DNA of 64,000 nucleotides from Massilia aquatica (GCF_011682045.1 NZ_VVIW01000016.1:1-64000), one strand, 5' to 3'; numbered from the stretch's first letter, positions 39,161-48,026 are shown. Numbers and translations: made by a program. Notes: generated by a model from the sequence alone, not told the origin.

Positions 39161-41245
39161 TTACTGCGCACCCACCAGATTCGTCACATGAATCGTCTTG
39201 GTCTCCGGAATCTCATTATGCGACAGCACCTTCAACTGCGGCAACGCGCGGCGCAGGAATTTCGACAGCAAGGCCCGTAACGGCCCCGGCACCAGCAGCA
39301 CCGGCGTCAAGCCCATCTGCTCCTGCTGCGCCGCCGCCGCGCCAGCCTGCTGCGCAATCGTATCGGCCAGGCCCGGCTCGATCCCGGCGCCATCGCCACC
39401 GGCGCCCATGGCCTGCATCAGCAAACGCTCAAGCCGGTTATCCAGGGTCATCACCGACAACTCATTCGTGCCCGGGAACAACTGCTGCACGATCGCCCGC
39501 CCCAGCGCAATCCGGACCACGGCGGTCAGATCAGCCGGATCCTGGGTCTGCGGCGCATACTCGGCCAGGGTCTCGATCACGGTCCGCATATCACGGATGT
39601 GCACGCCTTCAATCAGCAGATTCTGCAACACTTTTTGCAGGGTCGACAGCGACACCAGCTTCGGCACCAGGTCTTCCACCAGCTTCGGCGCTTCCTTGGC
39701 CAGGTGGTCGAGCAAAGCTTGCACTTCGGCACGGCCGAGCAATTCCGACGCGTGGGTGGTGATCAAATGGTTCAGGTGCGTCGCCACCACGGTACCGGCA
39801 TCGACCACCGTATAGCCCATGCTCTGCGCTTCGTCGCGCAGGCCGGCGTCGATCCACACCGCCGGCAAGCCGAACGCCGGATCGGTGGTCACCAGCCCGG
39901 CCAGGCTGCCGCTGGCCATGCCCGGATTGATCGCCAAAAACTGCCCGTTCATCGACTCGCCGCTGCCCACTTCCACGCCCTTGAGGGTGATGCGGTAGGC
40001 CGACGGTTTCAGTTCCAGGTTGTCGCGGATGTGCACCGGCGGCGCCAAAAAGCCGACTTCCTGCGCGAACTTCTTGCGAATCCCCTTGATGCGCTTGAGC
40101 AGCTCGCCGCCCTGCGTCTTGTCGACCAGCGGAATCAAACGGTAACCGACTTCCAGCCCCAGGGTATCGACCGGCATGATGTCTTGCCAGCTGGCTTCTT
40201 CCTGCTCGGTCGGGGCCGGCGGGGTCGGTGCTTCGATTTCTTCCGGCGGCGGCGCCTTGGCCTTCTTGTTGATCAGATACGCAGTGCCGCCCAGCGCGCC
40301 GGCCAGCAACAGGAACACCATGTTCGGCATGCCGGGAATCAAGCCCATGCCGCCGATGATCGCGGCGGTGATGTACAGCACTTCCGGCTTGGCGAACAAC
40401 TGGCGCACCAGCTGGGTGCCGATGTCCTGGTCGCTGGCCACGCGCGAGACCACGATACCGGCTGCGGTCGAGATGATCAAGGAGGGAATCTGCGCCACCA
40501 GGCCGTCGCCGATGGCCAAGAGGGTGTAGGTCTTGGCCGCTTCGCCGAAGGCCATGTCATGCTGCAAGACACCGACCAGCAAGCCGCCGATCACGTTGAT
40601 CACCGTGACCATGATGCCGGCCACCGCGTCGCCGCGCACGTATTTCGAGGCACCGTCCATGGCGCCGTAGAATTCGGCTTCCTGGGCGACTTCGGTACGG
40701 CGGCGGCGCGCTTCGTCTTCGGCGATCAGGCCGGCGTTGAGGTCGGCGTCGATCGCCATCTGTTTACCAGGCATGGCGTCCAGGGCGAAACGCGCACCCA
40801 CTTCGGCGATCCGGCCGGCACCCTTGGTGACGACGGTAAAGTTAATGATGGTCAGGATGATGAACACGACGATACCGACCGTGTAGTTGCCACCGATCAG
40901 GAAGTGACCGAAGGCTTCAATCACTTTACCGGCTGCGGCGCCGCCGGTGTGGCCTTCGGTCAGCACGATCCGGGTCGAGGCCACGTTCAGCGACAGGCGC
41001 AGCATGGTCGACACCAGCAGGATGGTCGGGAAAGCCATGAAGTCGAGCGGCTTGACCGTGTACAGGCTGGTCAGGAGCACGATGACCGACAGCGCGATGT
41101 TGAAGCTGAAGAACACGTCCAGCACGAAGGCCGGCAGCGGCAGGATCATCATCATCAAGAGCATGATGATGATGGCCGGCGCCGCCAGGGCGTTGCCGCC
41201 GCCTTTCATTCCACTTAACCAGGAGGGCATATTCAGGCGGTTCAT
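39161..41245 (-). CDS. flhA: FlhA, flagellar type III export gate protein
   Basis: The 694-residue protein has about eight N-terminal membrane spans (ALAAPAIIIMLLMMMILPLP through MVFLLLAGALGGTAYLI). The FHIPEP-type loop between them contains VGARFALDAMPGKQMAIDAD and LNAGLIAEDEARRRR. The cytosolic C-terminal half docks chaperone-substrate complexes (LELKPSAYRITLKGVEVGSG ... LRALLSKFLRRALPQLKVLS). It is the main pore-ring component of flagellar export. It overlaps flhB by 4 bp (ATGA). Confidence 0.98.
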   Translation of the reverse strand: MNRLNMPSWLSGMKGGGNALAAPAIIIMLLMMMILPLPAFVLDVFFSFNIALSVIVLLTSLYTVKPLDFMAFPTILLVSTMLRLSLNVASTRIVLTEGHTGGAAAGKVIEAFGHFLIGGNYTVGIVVFIILTIINFTVVTKGAGRIAEVGARFALDAMPGKQMAIDADLNAGLIAEDEARRRRTEVAQEAEFYGAMDGASKYVRGDAVAGIMVTVINVIGGLLVGVLQHDMAFGEAAKTYTLLAIGDGLVAQIPSLIISTAAGIVVSRVASDQDIGTQLVRQLFAKPEVLYITAAIIGGMGLIPGMPNMVFLLLAGALGGTAYLINKKAKAPPPEEIEAPTPPAPTEQEEASWQDIMPVDTLGLEVGYRLIPLVDKTQGGELLKRIKGIRKKFAQEVGFLAPPVHIRDNLELKPSAYRITLKGVEVGSGESMNGQFLAINPGMASGSLAGLVTTDPAFGLPAVWIDAGLRDEAQSMGYTVVDAGTVVATHLNHLITTHASELLGRAEVQALLDHLAKEAPKLVEDLVPKLVSLSTLQKVLQNLLIEGVHIRDMRTVIETLAEYAPQTQDPADLTAVVRIALGRAIVQQLFPGTNELSVMTLDNRLERLLMQAMGAGGDGAGIEPGLADTIAQQAGAAAAQQEQMGLTPVLLVPGPLRALLSKFLRRALPQLKVLSHNEIPETKTIHVTNLVGAQ

Positions 41246-42420
41246 GGTGTGGCTCCGTTCTTCGGTTCAGGTTTCGTTTGCGATGCCGGGTCATGCGGGT
41301 CGAGCTCGGGTGGTACGCGCAGCCTGGTCGGCCGGTCGGGATAGGTGCCGCCGTCCTTCTTGTAGGTGCGCAGCTGGAACACATACGCCAGCACTTCGGC
41401 CACCGCCGAGTACAGCGCTTCCGGAATCTCCTCGCCGATCTCGGTGTGCTTGTGCAGCGCACGGGCCAGCGCCGGCGCTTCCAGCATGGCCACATTGTTT
41501 TCCCTGGCCAGTTCGCGGATCTTGGCCGCCACCTCATCGGCGCCCTTGGCCACCACGCGCGGCGCGCCGCGCTGGCCGTCGCCGTATTTCAGCGCCACCG
41601 CATAGTGGGTCGGGTTGGTGACCACCACATCGGCGGTCGGCACGTCGGCCATCATGCGGCGCTGCGACATTTCGCGCTGCATCTGGCGGATCTTGCCCTT
41701 GATCTGAGGATTGCCGTCCGACTCTTTCGACTCCTGGATCATTTCCTGGCGCGTCATCTTGAGCTTGTTCGCGTAGTGCCAGATCTGGTAAGGGCCGTCG
41801 ATCGCGGCCACGATGCCGAGCCCGCCGACGATGAACAGGAAGGCCGAACCGATCAGGTCAACCATGTGGGCACTGCCGCTTTTCAGTGGCTCGACGGCCA
41901 GGCCGATGACGGCCTCTTTCTGGCTCATCACGACCATCCAGGCGATGGTGCCGACCACGATGGTCTTGGCGATCGCCTTGAGCAATTCGACCAGCGCATT
42001 GGTGGAGACCATGTTGGTCAGGCCGCGCACCGGGTTCAGCTTGTTAAAGTTCGGCATGAACGACTTGCTGCTGAACAGCCAGCCGCCGATCAGCAGGGGC
42101 GAGGCCAGCGCCACCAGCATGACGGCCAGCGCCAGGGGCAGGCAGGCCAGCATGACCTGGGCGATATCGCTGGCCACGCGCAGGATCATGGCGTTCGGGT
42201 TGAAGATTTGCTCGCGGTCCATGGCCATGCCGGAGACCATGGTCGCGTTGAGCTGGCGCACGATGCCGGCGCCGAAGAACCACAGGGTGCAGCCAGCCGT
42301 CATCAGGACAGTGAATGTCGCCACTTCCCGCGAGCGGGGCACGTCGCCTTCTTCACGCGCCTGCTCCAATCGCTTGGGTGACGCTGCTTCTGTCTTTTCT
42401 GCGTCGCTACTGTCTGACAT
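41242..42420 (-). CDS. flhB: FlhB, flagellar export switch protein
   Basis: The 392-residue protein starts MSDSSDAEKTEAASPKRLEQ, with the family's KTE..SPKRL motif, and has four membrane spans. The autocleavage motif NPTH is in ADVVVTNPTHYAVALKYGDG. FlhB switches export from rod/hook to filament substrates. The C-terminus is a variable, Pro-rich tail after cleavage (YPDRPTRLRVPPELDPHDPA). It is the first gene of the flhB-flhA unit; its promoter lies in the 42421-42580 gap. Confidence 0.98.
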   Translation of the reverse strand: MSDSSDAEKTEAASPKRLEQAREEGDVPRSREVATFTVLMTAGCTLWFFGAGIVRQLNATMVSGMAMDREQIFNPNAMILRVASDIAQVMLACLPLALAVMLVALASPLLIGGWLFSSKSFMPNFNKLNPVRGLTNMVSTNALVELLKAIAKTIVVGTIAWMVVMSQKEAVIGLAVEPLKSGSAHMVDLIGSAFLFIVGGLGIVAAIDGPYQIWHYANKLKMTRQEMIQESKESDGNPQIKGKIRQMQREMSQRRMMADVPTADVVVTNPTHYAVALKYGDGQRGAPRVVAKGADEVAAKIRELARENNVAMLEAPALARALHKHTEIGEEIPEALYSAVAEVLAYVFQLRTYKKDGGTYPDRPTRLRVPPELDPHDPASQTKPEPKNGATP

Positions 42421-42580
42421 GCCAGGCTCCCGTTAACAGATGCCATTATTCGCGATATTGCTCTGAAGCTATCTAGCGATTAGGACGGCAAACAGGGCTC
42501 AATTCGGCTGGTGGCTGGCGAACGGGGCGATGGCACAGGCTCTCGTATAATCGAAAATTATCAACCTCTACACGAATAGT

Positions 42581-43069
42581 ATGAATTCGATGGCCCCACC
42601 CGAGCCCCAGGAAGCCCTGGTCGACGCCGACCTCAAGGAGGATGGCGACTTTTCCGACATGCTCAGCGAACAGCGCATCCTGCTGCCGGGTGCGCAGATG
42701 CTGACCGCGTTCCTGATCATCCTGCCCTTCAACGGCGGTTTCAAGCAGATCGTGCAGACCGAGAAGATCGTGTTCCTGGCAACCTTCGTGCTGGCCCTGA
42801 TGAGTTTGGTGCTATTGAGTGCGCCGGCGATCCAGCACCGCCTGATGCGCCCGCTCAACGACCGCGCGCGCTTCAAGCAGGTGGCGACGCGGCAGATCGT
42901 GGCGGGGGCGTTTGCGCTGGCGATTGCGCTGATCCTGGCAACCAACCTGGTGATGTCGGAAGTGTTCGGGCATGTGGTGGGGCTGATCATGGCCGGCGGC
43001 ATCGCCACCTTCATCACCTGCGTATGGTGGTTTTTGCCAGCCTATTTGAAGCGGATGCACGGGTATTAA
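42581..43069 (+). CDS. DUF6328-type small membrane protein
   Basis: The 162-residue protein has a soluble acidic N-terminus (LVDADLKEDGDFSDMLSEQR) and four predicted membrane spans (MLTAFLIILPF, FLATFVLALMSLVLLSAP, QIVAGAFALAIALILATNLV, LIMAGGIATFITCVWWFLP). The arrangement 'SEQRILLPGAQMLTAFLIILPFN...F' fits DUF6328 as I know it. The function is unknown. ATG 42581 and ATG 42590 are both possible. Its stop overlaps the stop of the convergent gene: both use the shared bases TTAA at 43066-43069. Confidence 0.8.
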   Translation: MNSMAPPEPQEALVDADLKEDGDFSDMLSEQRILLPGAQMLTAFLIILPFNGGFKQIVQTEKIVFLATFVLALMSLVLLSAPAIQHRLMRPLNDRARFKQVATRQIVAGAFALAIALILATNLVMSEVFGHVVGLIMAGGIATFITCVWWFLPAYLKRMHGY

Positions 43070-44064
43070 CGGATCTTCTTCGCCTGGGCCTGTTTCACCA
43101 CCTGATCGATGGCGCCAAACACCGACTTGCCCGCGCCATCGAGCATCTCGATCTTGATGGTGTCGCCAAACAGCATGAACGGCGTGCTTGAGACGCCATC
43201 GGCAATCATCTCCAGCGCGCGCTTCTCGGCGATGCACGAATAGCCGCGCTTGGCATCCTTGTTCGACACCGTGCCGGACCCGAGAATCGTGCCGGCACGC
43301 GCATTGCGTGTTTTACACAGATGTGCCAGCAGTTGGGCGAAGTTGAACACCATATCGACGCCGGCATGCGGCTGGCCGACCAGCTTGCCGTTCCAGGTCG
43401 AGCGCAGCGGCAAATGCACCTTGGCGTCTTGCCAGGCGTCGCCCAGCTCATCGGGCGTGACCGCCACCGGCGAAAACGACGATGCCGGCTTGGACTGCAG
43501 GAAGCCGAATCCCTTGCCCAGTTCGGCCGGAATCAGGTTGCGCAGCGACACATCATTGACCAGCACCAGCAGGCGGATCTGGTCGAAGGCCTGGTGCGGC
43601 GTGCTGCCCATCGGCACATCGCCCGTGATCACGGCCACCTCGGCCTCGAAATCGATACCCCATTCTTCATGCGCCAGCACGATGTCGTCGGTCGGGCCGA
43701 GAAAATCATCGCTGCCGCCCTGGTACATCAGCGGATCATCCCAGAACGAGGCCGGCATCTCGGCATCGCGCGCCTTGCGCACCAGCTCCACGTGATTGAC
43801 ATACGCCGAGCCATCGACCCACTGGAACGCGCGCGGCAGCGGCGCCATGCATTGGGCCGGATCGAAATCGAAGCTGCGCGCCGCGCGCCCGGTGTTGAGC
43901 AGAAGATACAGGTCGTTCAGCTGGGGCGAAATGAAGGCCCAGTCGTCCAGCGCCGCCTGCAAGGTGGGCGCGATGCCATCGGCCACGTGCGCCGTTTTCA
44001 GGTCGCGCGCGACCACCACCAGCTGGCCGTCGCGGCTACCGTCCTTGAGTGTGGCTAATTTCAT
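43066..44064 (-). CDS. Fumarylacetoacetate hydrolase family protein
   Basis: The product is about 332 residues from ATG 44064 (MKLATLKDGSRDGQLVVVAR); the frame to 44145 runs into rsuA and is not coding. Family landmarks are YVNHVELVRKARDAE, the metal-binding EWGIDFEAEVAVITGDVP, FGFLQSKPASSFSPVAVTPD, AGTILGSGTVSNKDAKRGYS and a C-terminal FMLFGDTIKIEMLD. Members cleave C-C bonds in beta-diketo acids such as fumarylacetoacetate; the exact substrate cannot be told from sequence. It lies 19 bp behind rsuA and may be co-transcribed with it. Confidence 0.9.
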   Translation of the reverse strand: MKLATLKDGSRDGQLVVVARDLKTAHVADGIAPTLQAALDDWAFISPQLNDLYLLLNTGRAARSFDFDPAQCMAPLPRAFQWVDGSAYVNHVELVRKARDAEMPASFWDDPLMYQGGSDDFLGPTDDIVLAHEEWGIDFEAEVAVITGDVPMGSTPHQAFDQIRLLVLVNDVSLRNLIPAELGKGFGFLQSKPASSFSPVAVTPDELGDAWQDAKVHLPLRSTWNGKLVGQPHAGVDMVFNFAQLLAHLCKTRNARAGTILGSGTVSNKDAKRGYSCIAEKRALEMIADGVSSTPFMLFGDTIKIEMLDGAGKSVFGAIDQVVKQAQAKKIR

Positions 44065-44083
44065 GATGTGAGCTAAGACGCAA

Positions 44084-44800
44084 TCAGCCCGGCACCAGCA
44101 AGTCGCGCTGCGCCTGGTCCAGATAGCACCATTCGCCTTCGGCAAGACCGAGCGACGCCAGGGTCAGCTGGCCGATGGCGGACCGGTGCAGCGCACTGCA
44201 ATGGTTGCCGGCGGCGGCCAGCATGCGTTTGACCTGGTGATACTTGCCTTGTTCCAGCACGATTTCGAGCTGGTGCTCGCCGCGCTGCACACAGCTGAGC
44301 GCCGCCAGTGGCGCTGGCTCGTCATGCAGTTTGACGCCGGACAGAAGTTGTGCAATCAGTTCCGGCGTGACGCTGTCCTGCGTGGTGGCCTGATATATCT
44401 TGGGCACGTGCCGTTTGGGCGAGGACTGGGTGTGGATGAACGGCCCGTCGTCGGACATCAGCAACATGCCGGTGGTGTCATGGTCGAGCCGGCCGACAGG
44501 TTGCACGTCGCGCCAGGTGAATTGTTCGGGAAGCAATGTCAATACGCCAGGATGGTGGCTCGGCTTGCGCGAACACTCGACGTTGACCGGTTTATGCAGC
44601 GCGATATACACATGTTCGCGGTAGACCCACTCGTCATCGAAGATGGTCATGACCAGGCCCTCGGTGTCGATGGCAGTCTTGTAGTCGGTATGGGGGGCGC
44701 CGTTGATGACGATTTCACCATCGTCGATCAGGGTGCGGCAATATTTGCGTGTGCCGAATCCCTGCGATTGCAGGATGCGGTCCAGGGATAATTTACTCAT
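44084..44800 (-). CDS. rsuA: RsuA, 16S rRNA pseudouridine(516) synthase
   Basis: The 238-residue protein has an N-terminal S4 domain (LSLDRILQSQGFGTRKYCRT), a YIALHKPVNVECS segment and the catalytic motif QPVGRLDHDTTGMLLMSDDG, whose Asp performs the isomerisation. The end (GKYHQVKRMLAAAGNHCSAL, HRSAIGQLTL) is typical of RsuA/RluB-type enzymes. RsuA modifies U516 of 16S rRNA; the RsuA name rests on overall resemblance within that subfamily. It is divergent from the small gene at 45039. Confidence 0.9.
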   Translation of the reverse strand: MSKLSLDRILQSQGFGTRKYCRTLIDDGEIVINGAPHTDYKTAIDTEGLVMTIFDDEWVYREHVYIALHKPVNVECSRKPSHHPGVLTLLPEQFTWRDVQPVGRLDHDTTGMLLMSDDGPFIHTQSSPKRHVPKIYQATTQDSVTPELIAQLLSGVKLHDEPAPLAALSCVQRGEHQLEIVLEQGKYHQVKRMLAAAGNHCSALHRSAIGQLTLASLGLAEGEWCYLDQAQRDLLVPG

Positions 44801-44906
44801 GGGCGAGACTTTACCAGATGCGCCCCGTAGCGGATAGGAATCGGCTTAGTCGGTTGTAGGAGAAATGCCGAACAAGCGCGAATTACGGAAGAGCCATTGA
44901 GCATCT

Positions 44907-44947
44907 TTGACACAGATCAAGAGTGACAGGAGTCCGGTTGTTACACT
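44907..44947 (+). promoter_or_regulatory. Candidate FNR/Anr-type box with class-II promoter geometry
   Basis: TTGAC-ACAG-ATCAA (44907-44920) differs from the FNR consensus TTGAT-N4-ATCAA at one base. A TACACT -10-like hexamer lies at 44942-44947, so the box would be centred about 41.5 bp upstream of the start point, the class-II activation position. It faces the gene at 45039. The assignment is by pattern only. Confidence 0.5.
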
Positions 44948-45038
44948 GAAACTTCAGTAGGAATCGGCCTAACGCCACCTGCTAATGCTTACGGCACCAC
45001 TAGGATAACTGAACAGTACAAACATGATGAGGACCAGG

Positions 45039-45431
45039 ATGCGCACTATGACTAACGCCGCGACGCCATTGGACAACGCCGACTTCCTGGAATCGGCCGC
45101 CGACAATCTCCCCGACAATCCGCTGGCGCAGTCGGCGCTGGAAACCACGCGCGATGCGATCGCCCGCTGGACCGGCGGCATCCACCTGCCGCGCATGCTG
45201 GTGCCGGGCATGGTGCGGGTGTCGCCCCAGGCGCGCTGGTATGCCCAGGCCAACCAGGGCTTCCAGGAGTGGCTGAGCGAGGGTGGCTTCCAGGGCGCCG
45301 ATGGCGATGCTGGTGCAAGCGCCGATTCCGCCTTGCGCACCGATTGCGCAGGCCGCGTTGTGCTCGACGTGGCCGCGTCGGACCGGCTGCGCACGGTGGA
45401 CGCCGAGAACAGCGATTTTTGCCTGGATTGA
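45039..45431 (+). CDS. Hypothetical protein behind an FNR-like box
   Basis: The product is about 130 residues, soluble, with no recognised domain. ATG 45039 follows GAGGACCAGG; ATG 45048 (MTNAATPLDNADFLESAADN) is an alternative. The body contains QSALETTRDAIARWTGGIHL, MLVPGMVRVSPQARWYAQAN and FQEWLSEGGFQGADGD, and the tail is acidic. Codon third positions are GC-rich, as in the core genes, which supports real coding. The upstream FNR-like site suggests regulation by oxygen. The function is unknown. Confidence 0.6.
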   Translation: MRTMTNAATPLDNADFLESAADNLPDNPLAQSALETTRDAIARWTGGIHLPRMLVPGMVRVSPQARWYAQANQGFQEWLSEGGFQGADGDAGASADSALRTDCAGRVVLDVAASDRLRTVDAENSDFCLD

Positions 45432-45955
45432 TTTCGCCGTGCGGATGGCCGCCGTACCCGCCGTACCGTTACGCATCCCGCACAGCGCAATTCTGCCCCA
45501 AACCCGATGTTCCGGTCATTCCCGCGCAGGCGGGAATCCAAGGCACCGTCGCTTAGCGTAAATGCCCTGGATTGCCGTGGGAGCGCCTAGGAGTCTGCGC
45601 GGGAAGTCATTTCTACCAATGGTAAAAATGACGGATCTGAATCTTGGGTTTGAAAAATCAACAGGCAACAATGCAGCACGCGTCGCATTCGCCAAAGGCA
45701 CAGGAATAAGGGGTGGAAAAAGATGGATGGAAAACGGCGGCTTTCACACCGCCGCTTCCATGTCCCCATGCGGGGACTACTTGCGAGGAATTGTAATTCT
45801 CTCTATGCCGCATCATGATGCGGTTAGTAGTTCATTTCAAACAAACTGCTGCCAACACACGCTTTACTTTTTATATCGGCCTCCCTTGGAAAGAACTACA
45901 GGTCCAATATAGAACACCTGTCCGAACTTTCAAGGAAAATATTTCATCTTCGAAC
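45432..45955. other. 524-bp gap with a REP-like repeat and a run of hairpins
   Basis: No convincing gene is present. A REP-like unit occupies 45516-45610 (TCATTCCCGCGCAGGCGGGA ...). Other inverted repeats follow: GTCATTT...AAATGAC (45606-45632); ATGGAA-CGGCGG...CCGCCG-TTCCAT (45727-45761); GTCCCC-ATGC-GGGGAC (45762-45777); GAATT-GT-AATTC (45788-45799); and the perfect 16-bp palindrome CCGCATCATGATGCGG (45808-45823). The strand is unknown. It could be a structured RNA, the sppA 3' region or a regulatory zone. Confidence 0.55.
45516..45610. repeat. REP-like repeat in the gap before sppA
   Basis: TCATTCCCGCGCAGGCGGGAATCC leads into CAAGGCACCGTCGCTTAGCG, and the far arm is CTGCGCGGGAAGTCAT. The left part is close to the units at 38.9 and 39.0 kb; the right arm is degenerate. 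Confidence 0.65.
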
Positions 45956-46948
45956 TCAACGCAACACTGGCCGGGCCGATGGCCCCAGTGTTTTCACCAT
46001 GCCCGCCCCGACCGACGCACCGAATTTTTTCAGCACCCGCTCTGGCAAACCTTCATGCGCCGTGTAGTCGACAATATCTTCGGCCTTGACCACATCGCGC
46101 GCGGTTGTCTCGACCGTACCGAAACCATCGGCCAGGCCCATCTCGACCGCCTTGGCGCCGCTCCAGAACAGACCCGAAAACGTCTCCGGCGTCTCTTTCA
46201 GGCGCTTGCCGCGGCCGGTGCGCACCACCGAAATGAACTGCTGGTGGATTTCGTTGAGCATGGCCTGGGCATGCGCCTTGTGCTTGTCCGATTGCGGGCT
46301 GAAAGGATCGAGGAAACCCTTGTTGTCGCCCGCCGTGAGCAAACGCCGCTCGACCCCGAGTTTTTCCATGGTGCCGGTAAAGCCGAAACCGTCCATCAGC
46401 ACCCCGACCGAACCGACAATACTGGCCTTGTTCACAAAGATCTTATCGGCCGCGGCGGCGATGTAATACCCGCCCGAGGCGCAGATTTCATCGACCACCA
46501 CGTACACCGGCTTGGCCGGATACGCCTGTTTCAGGCGCGCGATCTCATCGACGATATTGCCCGCCTGGACCGGACTGCCGCCCGGGCTGTTAATCCGCAG
46601 GACCACCGCCACCGAGCCGGAATCGGCAAATGCCTTGTTCAAGGAGGGAATCACCACGTCGGCCGATCCGCTGCCTTCCGATTCGATGCTGCCGTCGATT
46701 TCGATCAGGGCGGTATGGCGCCCCAGCGTCTCGCTGTCGGAACCGGTGAAATCGAAATCGAAAAATGCCCACAGCGCGAAAAACGCCAGCCCGAGAAACG
46801 TCAGCTTGAAAAAAATCCCCCAGCGGCGCGTGGCGCGCTGTTCGCGTACCGTGGCAAAGACCAGCTTTTCCAGGGTTTCGCGTTCCCAGTTGCCCGTGGT
46901 CGGGACCGCTGCCAGCGTGCTGTCCTGGCCAAAAGTGTTGTCGCTCAT
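45956..46948 (-). CDS. sppA: SppA-type S49 signal peptide peptidase
   Basis: The 330-residue protein has one N-terminal membrane span (FFKLTFLGLAFFALWAFFDF). The S49 domain follows: HTALIEIDGSIESEG, VVLRINSPGGSPVQAGNI, the nucleophile motif YVVVDEICASGGYYIAAAAD with Ser, and the general-base lysine expected in the following K-rich stretch (KIFVNKASIVGSVGVLM). It is the short single-domain form. It degrades signal peptides and possibly membrane protein fragments in the periplasm. It is the last gene of the rluC-HAD-Rieske-sppA operon. Confidence 0.93.
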   Translation of the reverse strand: MSDNTFGQDSTLAAVPTTGNWERETLEKLVFATVREQRATRRWGIFFKLTFLGLAFFALWAFFDFDFTGSDSETLGRHTALIEIDGSIESEGSGSADVVIPSLNKAFADSGSVAVVLRINSPGGSPVQAGNIVDEIARLKQAYPAKPVYVVVDEICASGGYYIAAAADKIFVNKASIVGSVGVLMDGFGFTGTMEKLGVERRLLTAGDNKGFLDPFSPQSDKHKAHAQAMLNEIHQQFISVVRTGRGKRLKETPETFSGLFWSGAKAVEMGLADGFGTVETTARDVVKAEDIVDYTAHEGLPERVLKKFGASVGAGMVKTLGPSARPVLR

Positions 46949-46992
46949 AAATCGCTTTACTTAAATAGTTGCCGGTGAATGCTGCTGGCGCT

Positions 46993-47370
46993 TCAGGCGA
47001 CGGGCGGTTGGATGAACTCGTCGGGTTCCCAGTAAATCTGCCCGTCTTCCTCGCGCACGCCGATCGGACGCAGGCGAGCGCCCTTGCACGGTCCGCCCGC
47101 GCAAAAGCCGCTCTCGGGAACGTAGATGGCGCCGTGGGTCGAGCACATCAGGTACACGCCGCTCGACTCGAAGAACTCGCCTTCGGCCCAGTCCAGCTCG
47201 ATTGGCACGTGAGCGCAGCGGTTCAGGTAGGCGTACACCACGCCCTTGTGGCGCACCACGAAGCCGGTGGCCTTGTCGCCGAACGCGAGGACGCCGAAGC
47301 GTACGCCCTTGCCGCCTTCGAGCACCTGTCCGGATGCACAGACCAGTACGCCGCCCTGTCCGGCCATCAT
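46993..47370 (-). CDS. Small Rieske [2Fe-2S] ferredoxin-like protein
   Basis: The 125-residue protein carries the Rieske cluster motif: CxH in YAYLNRCAHVPIELDWAE and CxxH in VYLMCSTHGAIYVPESGFC, followed by AGGPCKGARL. No other domain is present, so it may serve as an electron carrier or regulatory partner. It overlaps the upstream HAD gene by 4 bp and lies 44 bp before sppA. This small Rieske protein in the rluC-sppA neighbourhood is common in Burkholderiales. Its redox partner is unknown. Confidence 0.9.
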   Translation of the reverse strand: MMAGQGGVLVCASGQVLEGGKGVRFGVLAFGDKATGFVVRHKGVVYAYLNRCAHVPIELDWAEGEFFESSGVYLMCSTHGAIYVPESGFCAGGPCKGARLRPIGVREEDGQIYWEPDEFIQPPVA

Positions 47371-48026
47371 GCGTTCTCGCTCAGCCAGGTGCGCAGCTCG
47401 GCCACCGTCTGCGCCGAGTAAATCGGCTTGCAGGCGGTCAGTTGCTCGTGCGGATGGGCGCCGTACTGCACGGCGATCCCGGCCGCGCCGGCATTATTTG
47501 CCATCAGCAAGTCATGCGTGGTGTCGCCGATCATCACCGTGCGCTTGAGATCCTGCCCCAGTTCACGCGTCAGTTCCTGCAGCATGGCCGGGTGCGGCTT
47601 GGAAAATGTCTCATCGGCGCAACGGGTGGCGTCGAACAGCGAGAGCAGTCCGACCGCATTGAGCGACCGGTTCAGGCCGACGCGGCTTTTGCCGGTGGCC
47701 ACTGCCAGAAAATAGGCTTCCTGCGAAAGTTCGGTCAACATCTCGCGAACGCCGTCGAACAGCACCAGTTCGTGGTCCTTGGACAAATAGTGAAACCGGT
47801 AACGCTCGACCATGCGCGGATAAAACGCGGGATCGATATTCGGCATCACGGCCTGCATCGCTTCGTGCAAACCGAGGCCGATGACGTGCGAGGCGGCATC
47901 GTCGCGCGGGATCGGCAAGCCGAGGTCCCTGGCGGCGGCCTGGATGCACTTGACGATGGTGGACGTGCTGTCCATCAAGGTGCCGTCCCAGTCGAAAACG
48001 ATCAGATCAAATTGCTTACGTGCCAT
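47367..48026 (-). CDS. HAD-superfamily phosphatase, phosphoglycolate phosphatase-like
   Basis: The 219-residue protein shows HAD motif I FDWDGTLMDSTSTIV, with a helical cap domain, motif II in AVATGKSRVGLNRSLNAVGL, motif III CADETFSKPHPAMLQELTRE and motif IV VMIGDTTHDLLMANNAGAAG. It resembles Gph-type enzymes but the substrate is not predictable. It is translationally coupled to the Rieske gene (ATGA overlap) and follows rluC by about 50 bp. Confidence 0.9.
   Translation of the reverse strand: MARKQFDLIVFDWDGTLMDSTSTIVKCIQAAARDLGLPIPRDDAASHVIGLGLHEAMQAVMPNIDPAFYPRMVERYRFHYLSKDHELVLFDGVREMLTELSQEAYFLAVATGKSRVGLNRSLNAVGLLSLFDATRCADETFSKPHPAMLQELTRELGQDLKRTVMIGDTTHDLLMANNAGAAGIAVQYGAHPHEQLTACKPIYSAQTVAELRTWLSENA

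Noticed and set aside
39599-41218. 539-residue + strand frame opposite flhA
   Set aside because: Antisense shadow of flhA with the same biased composition.
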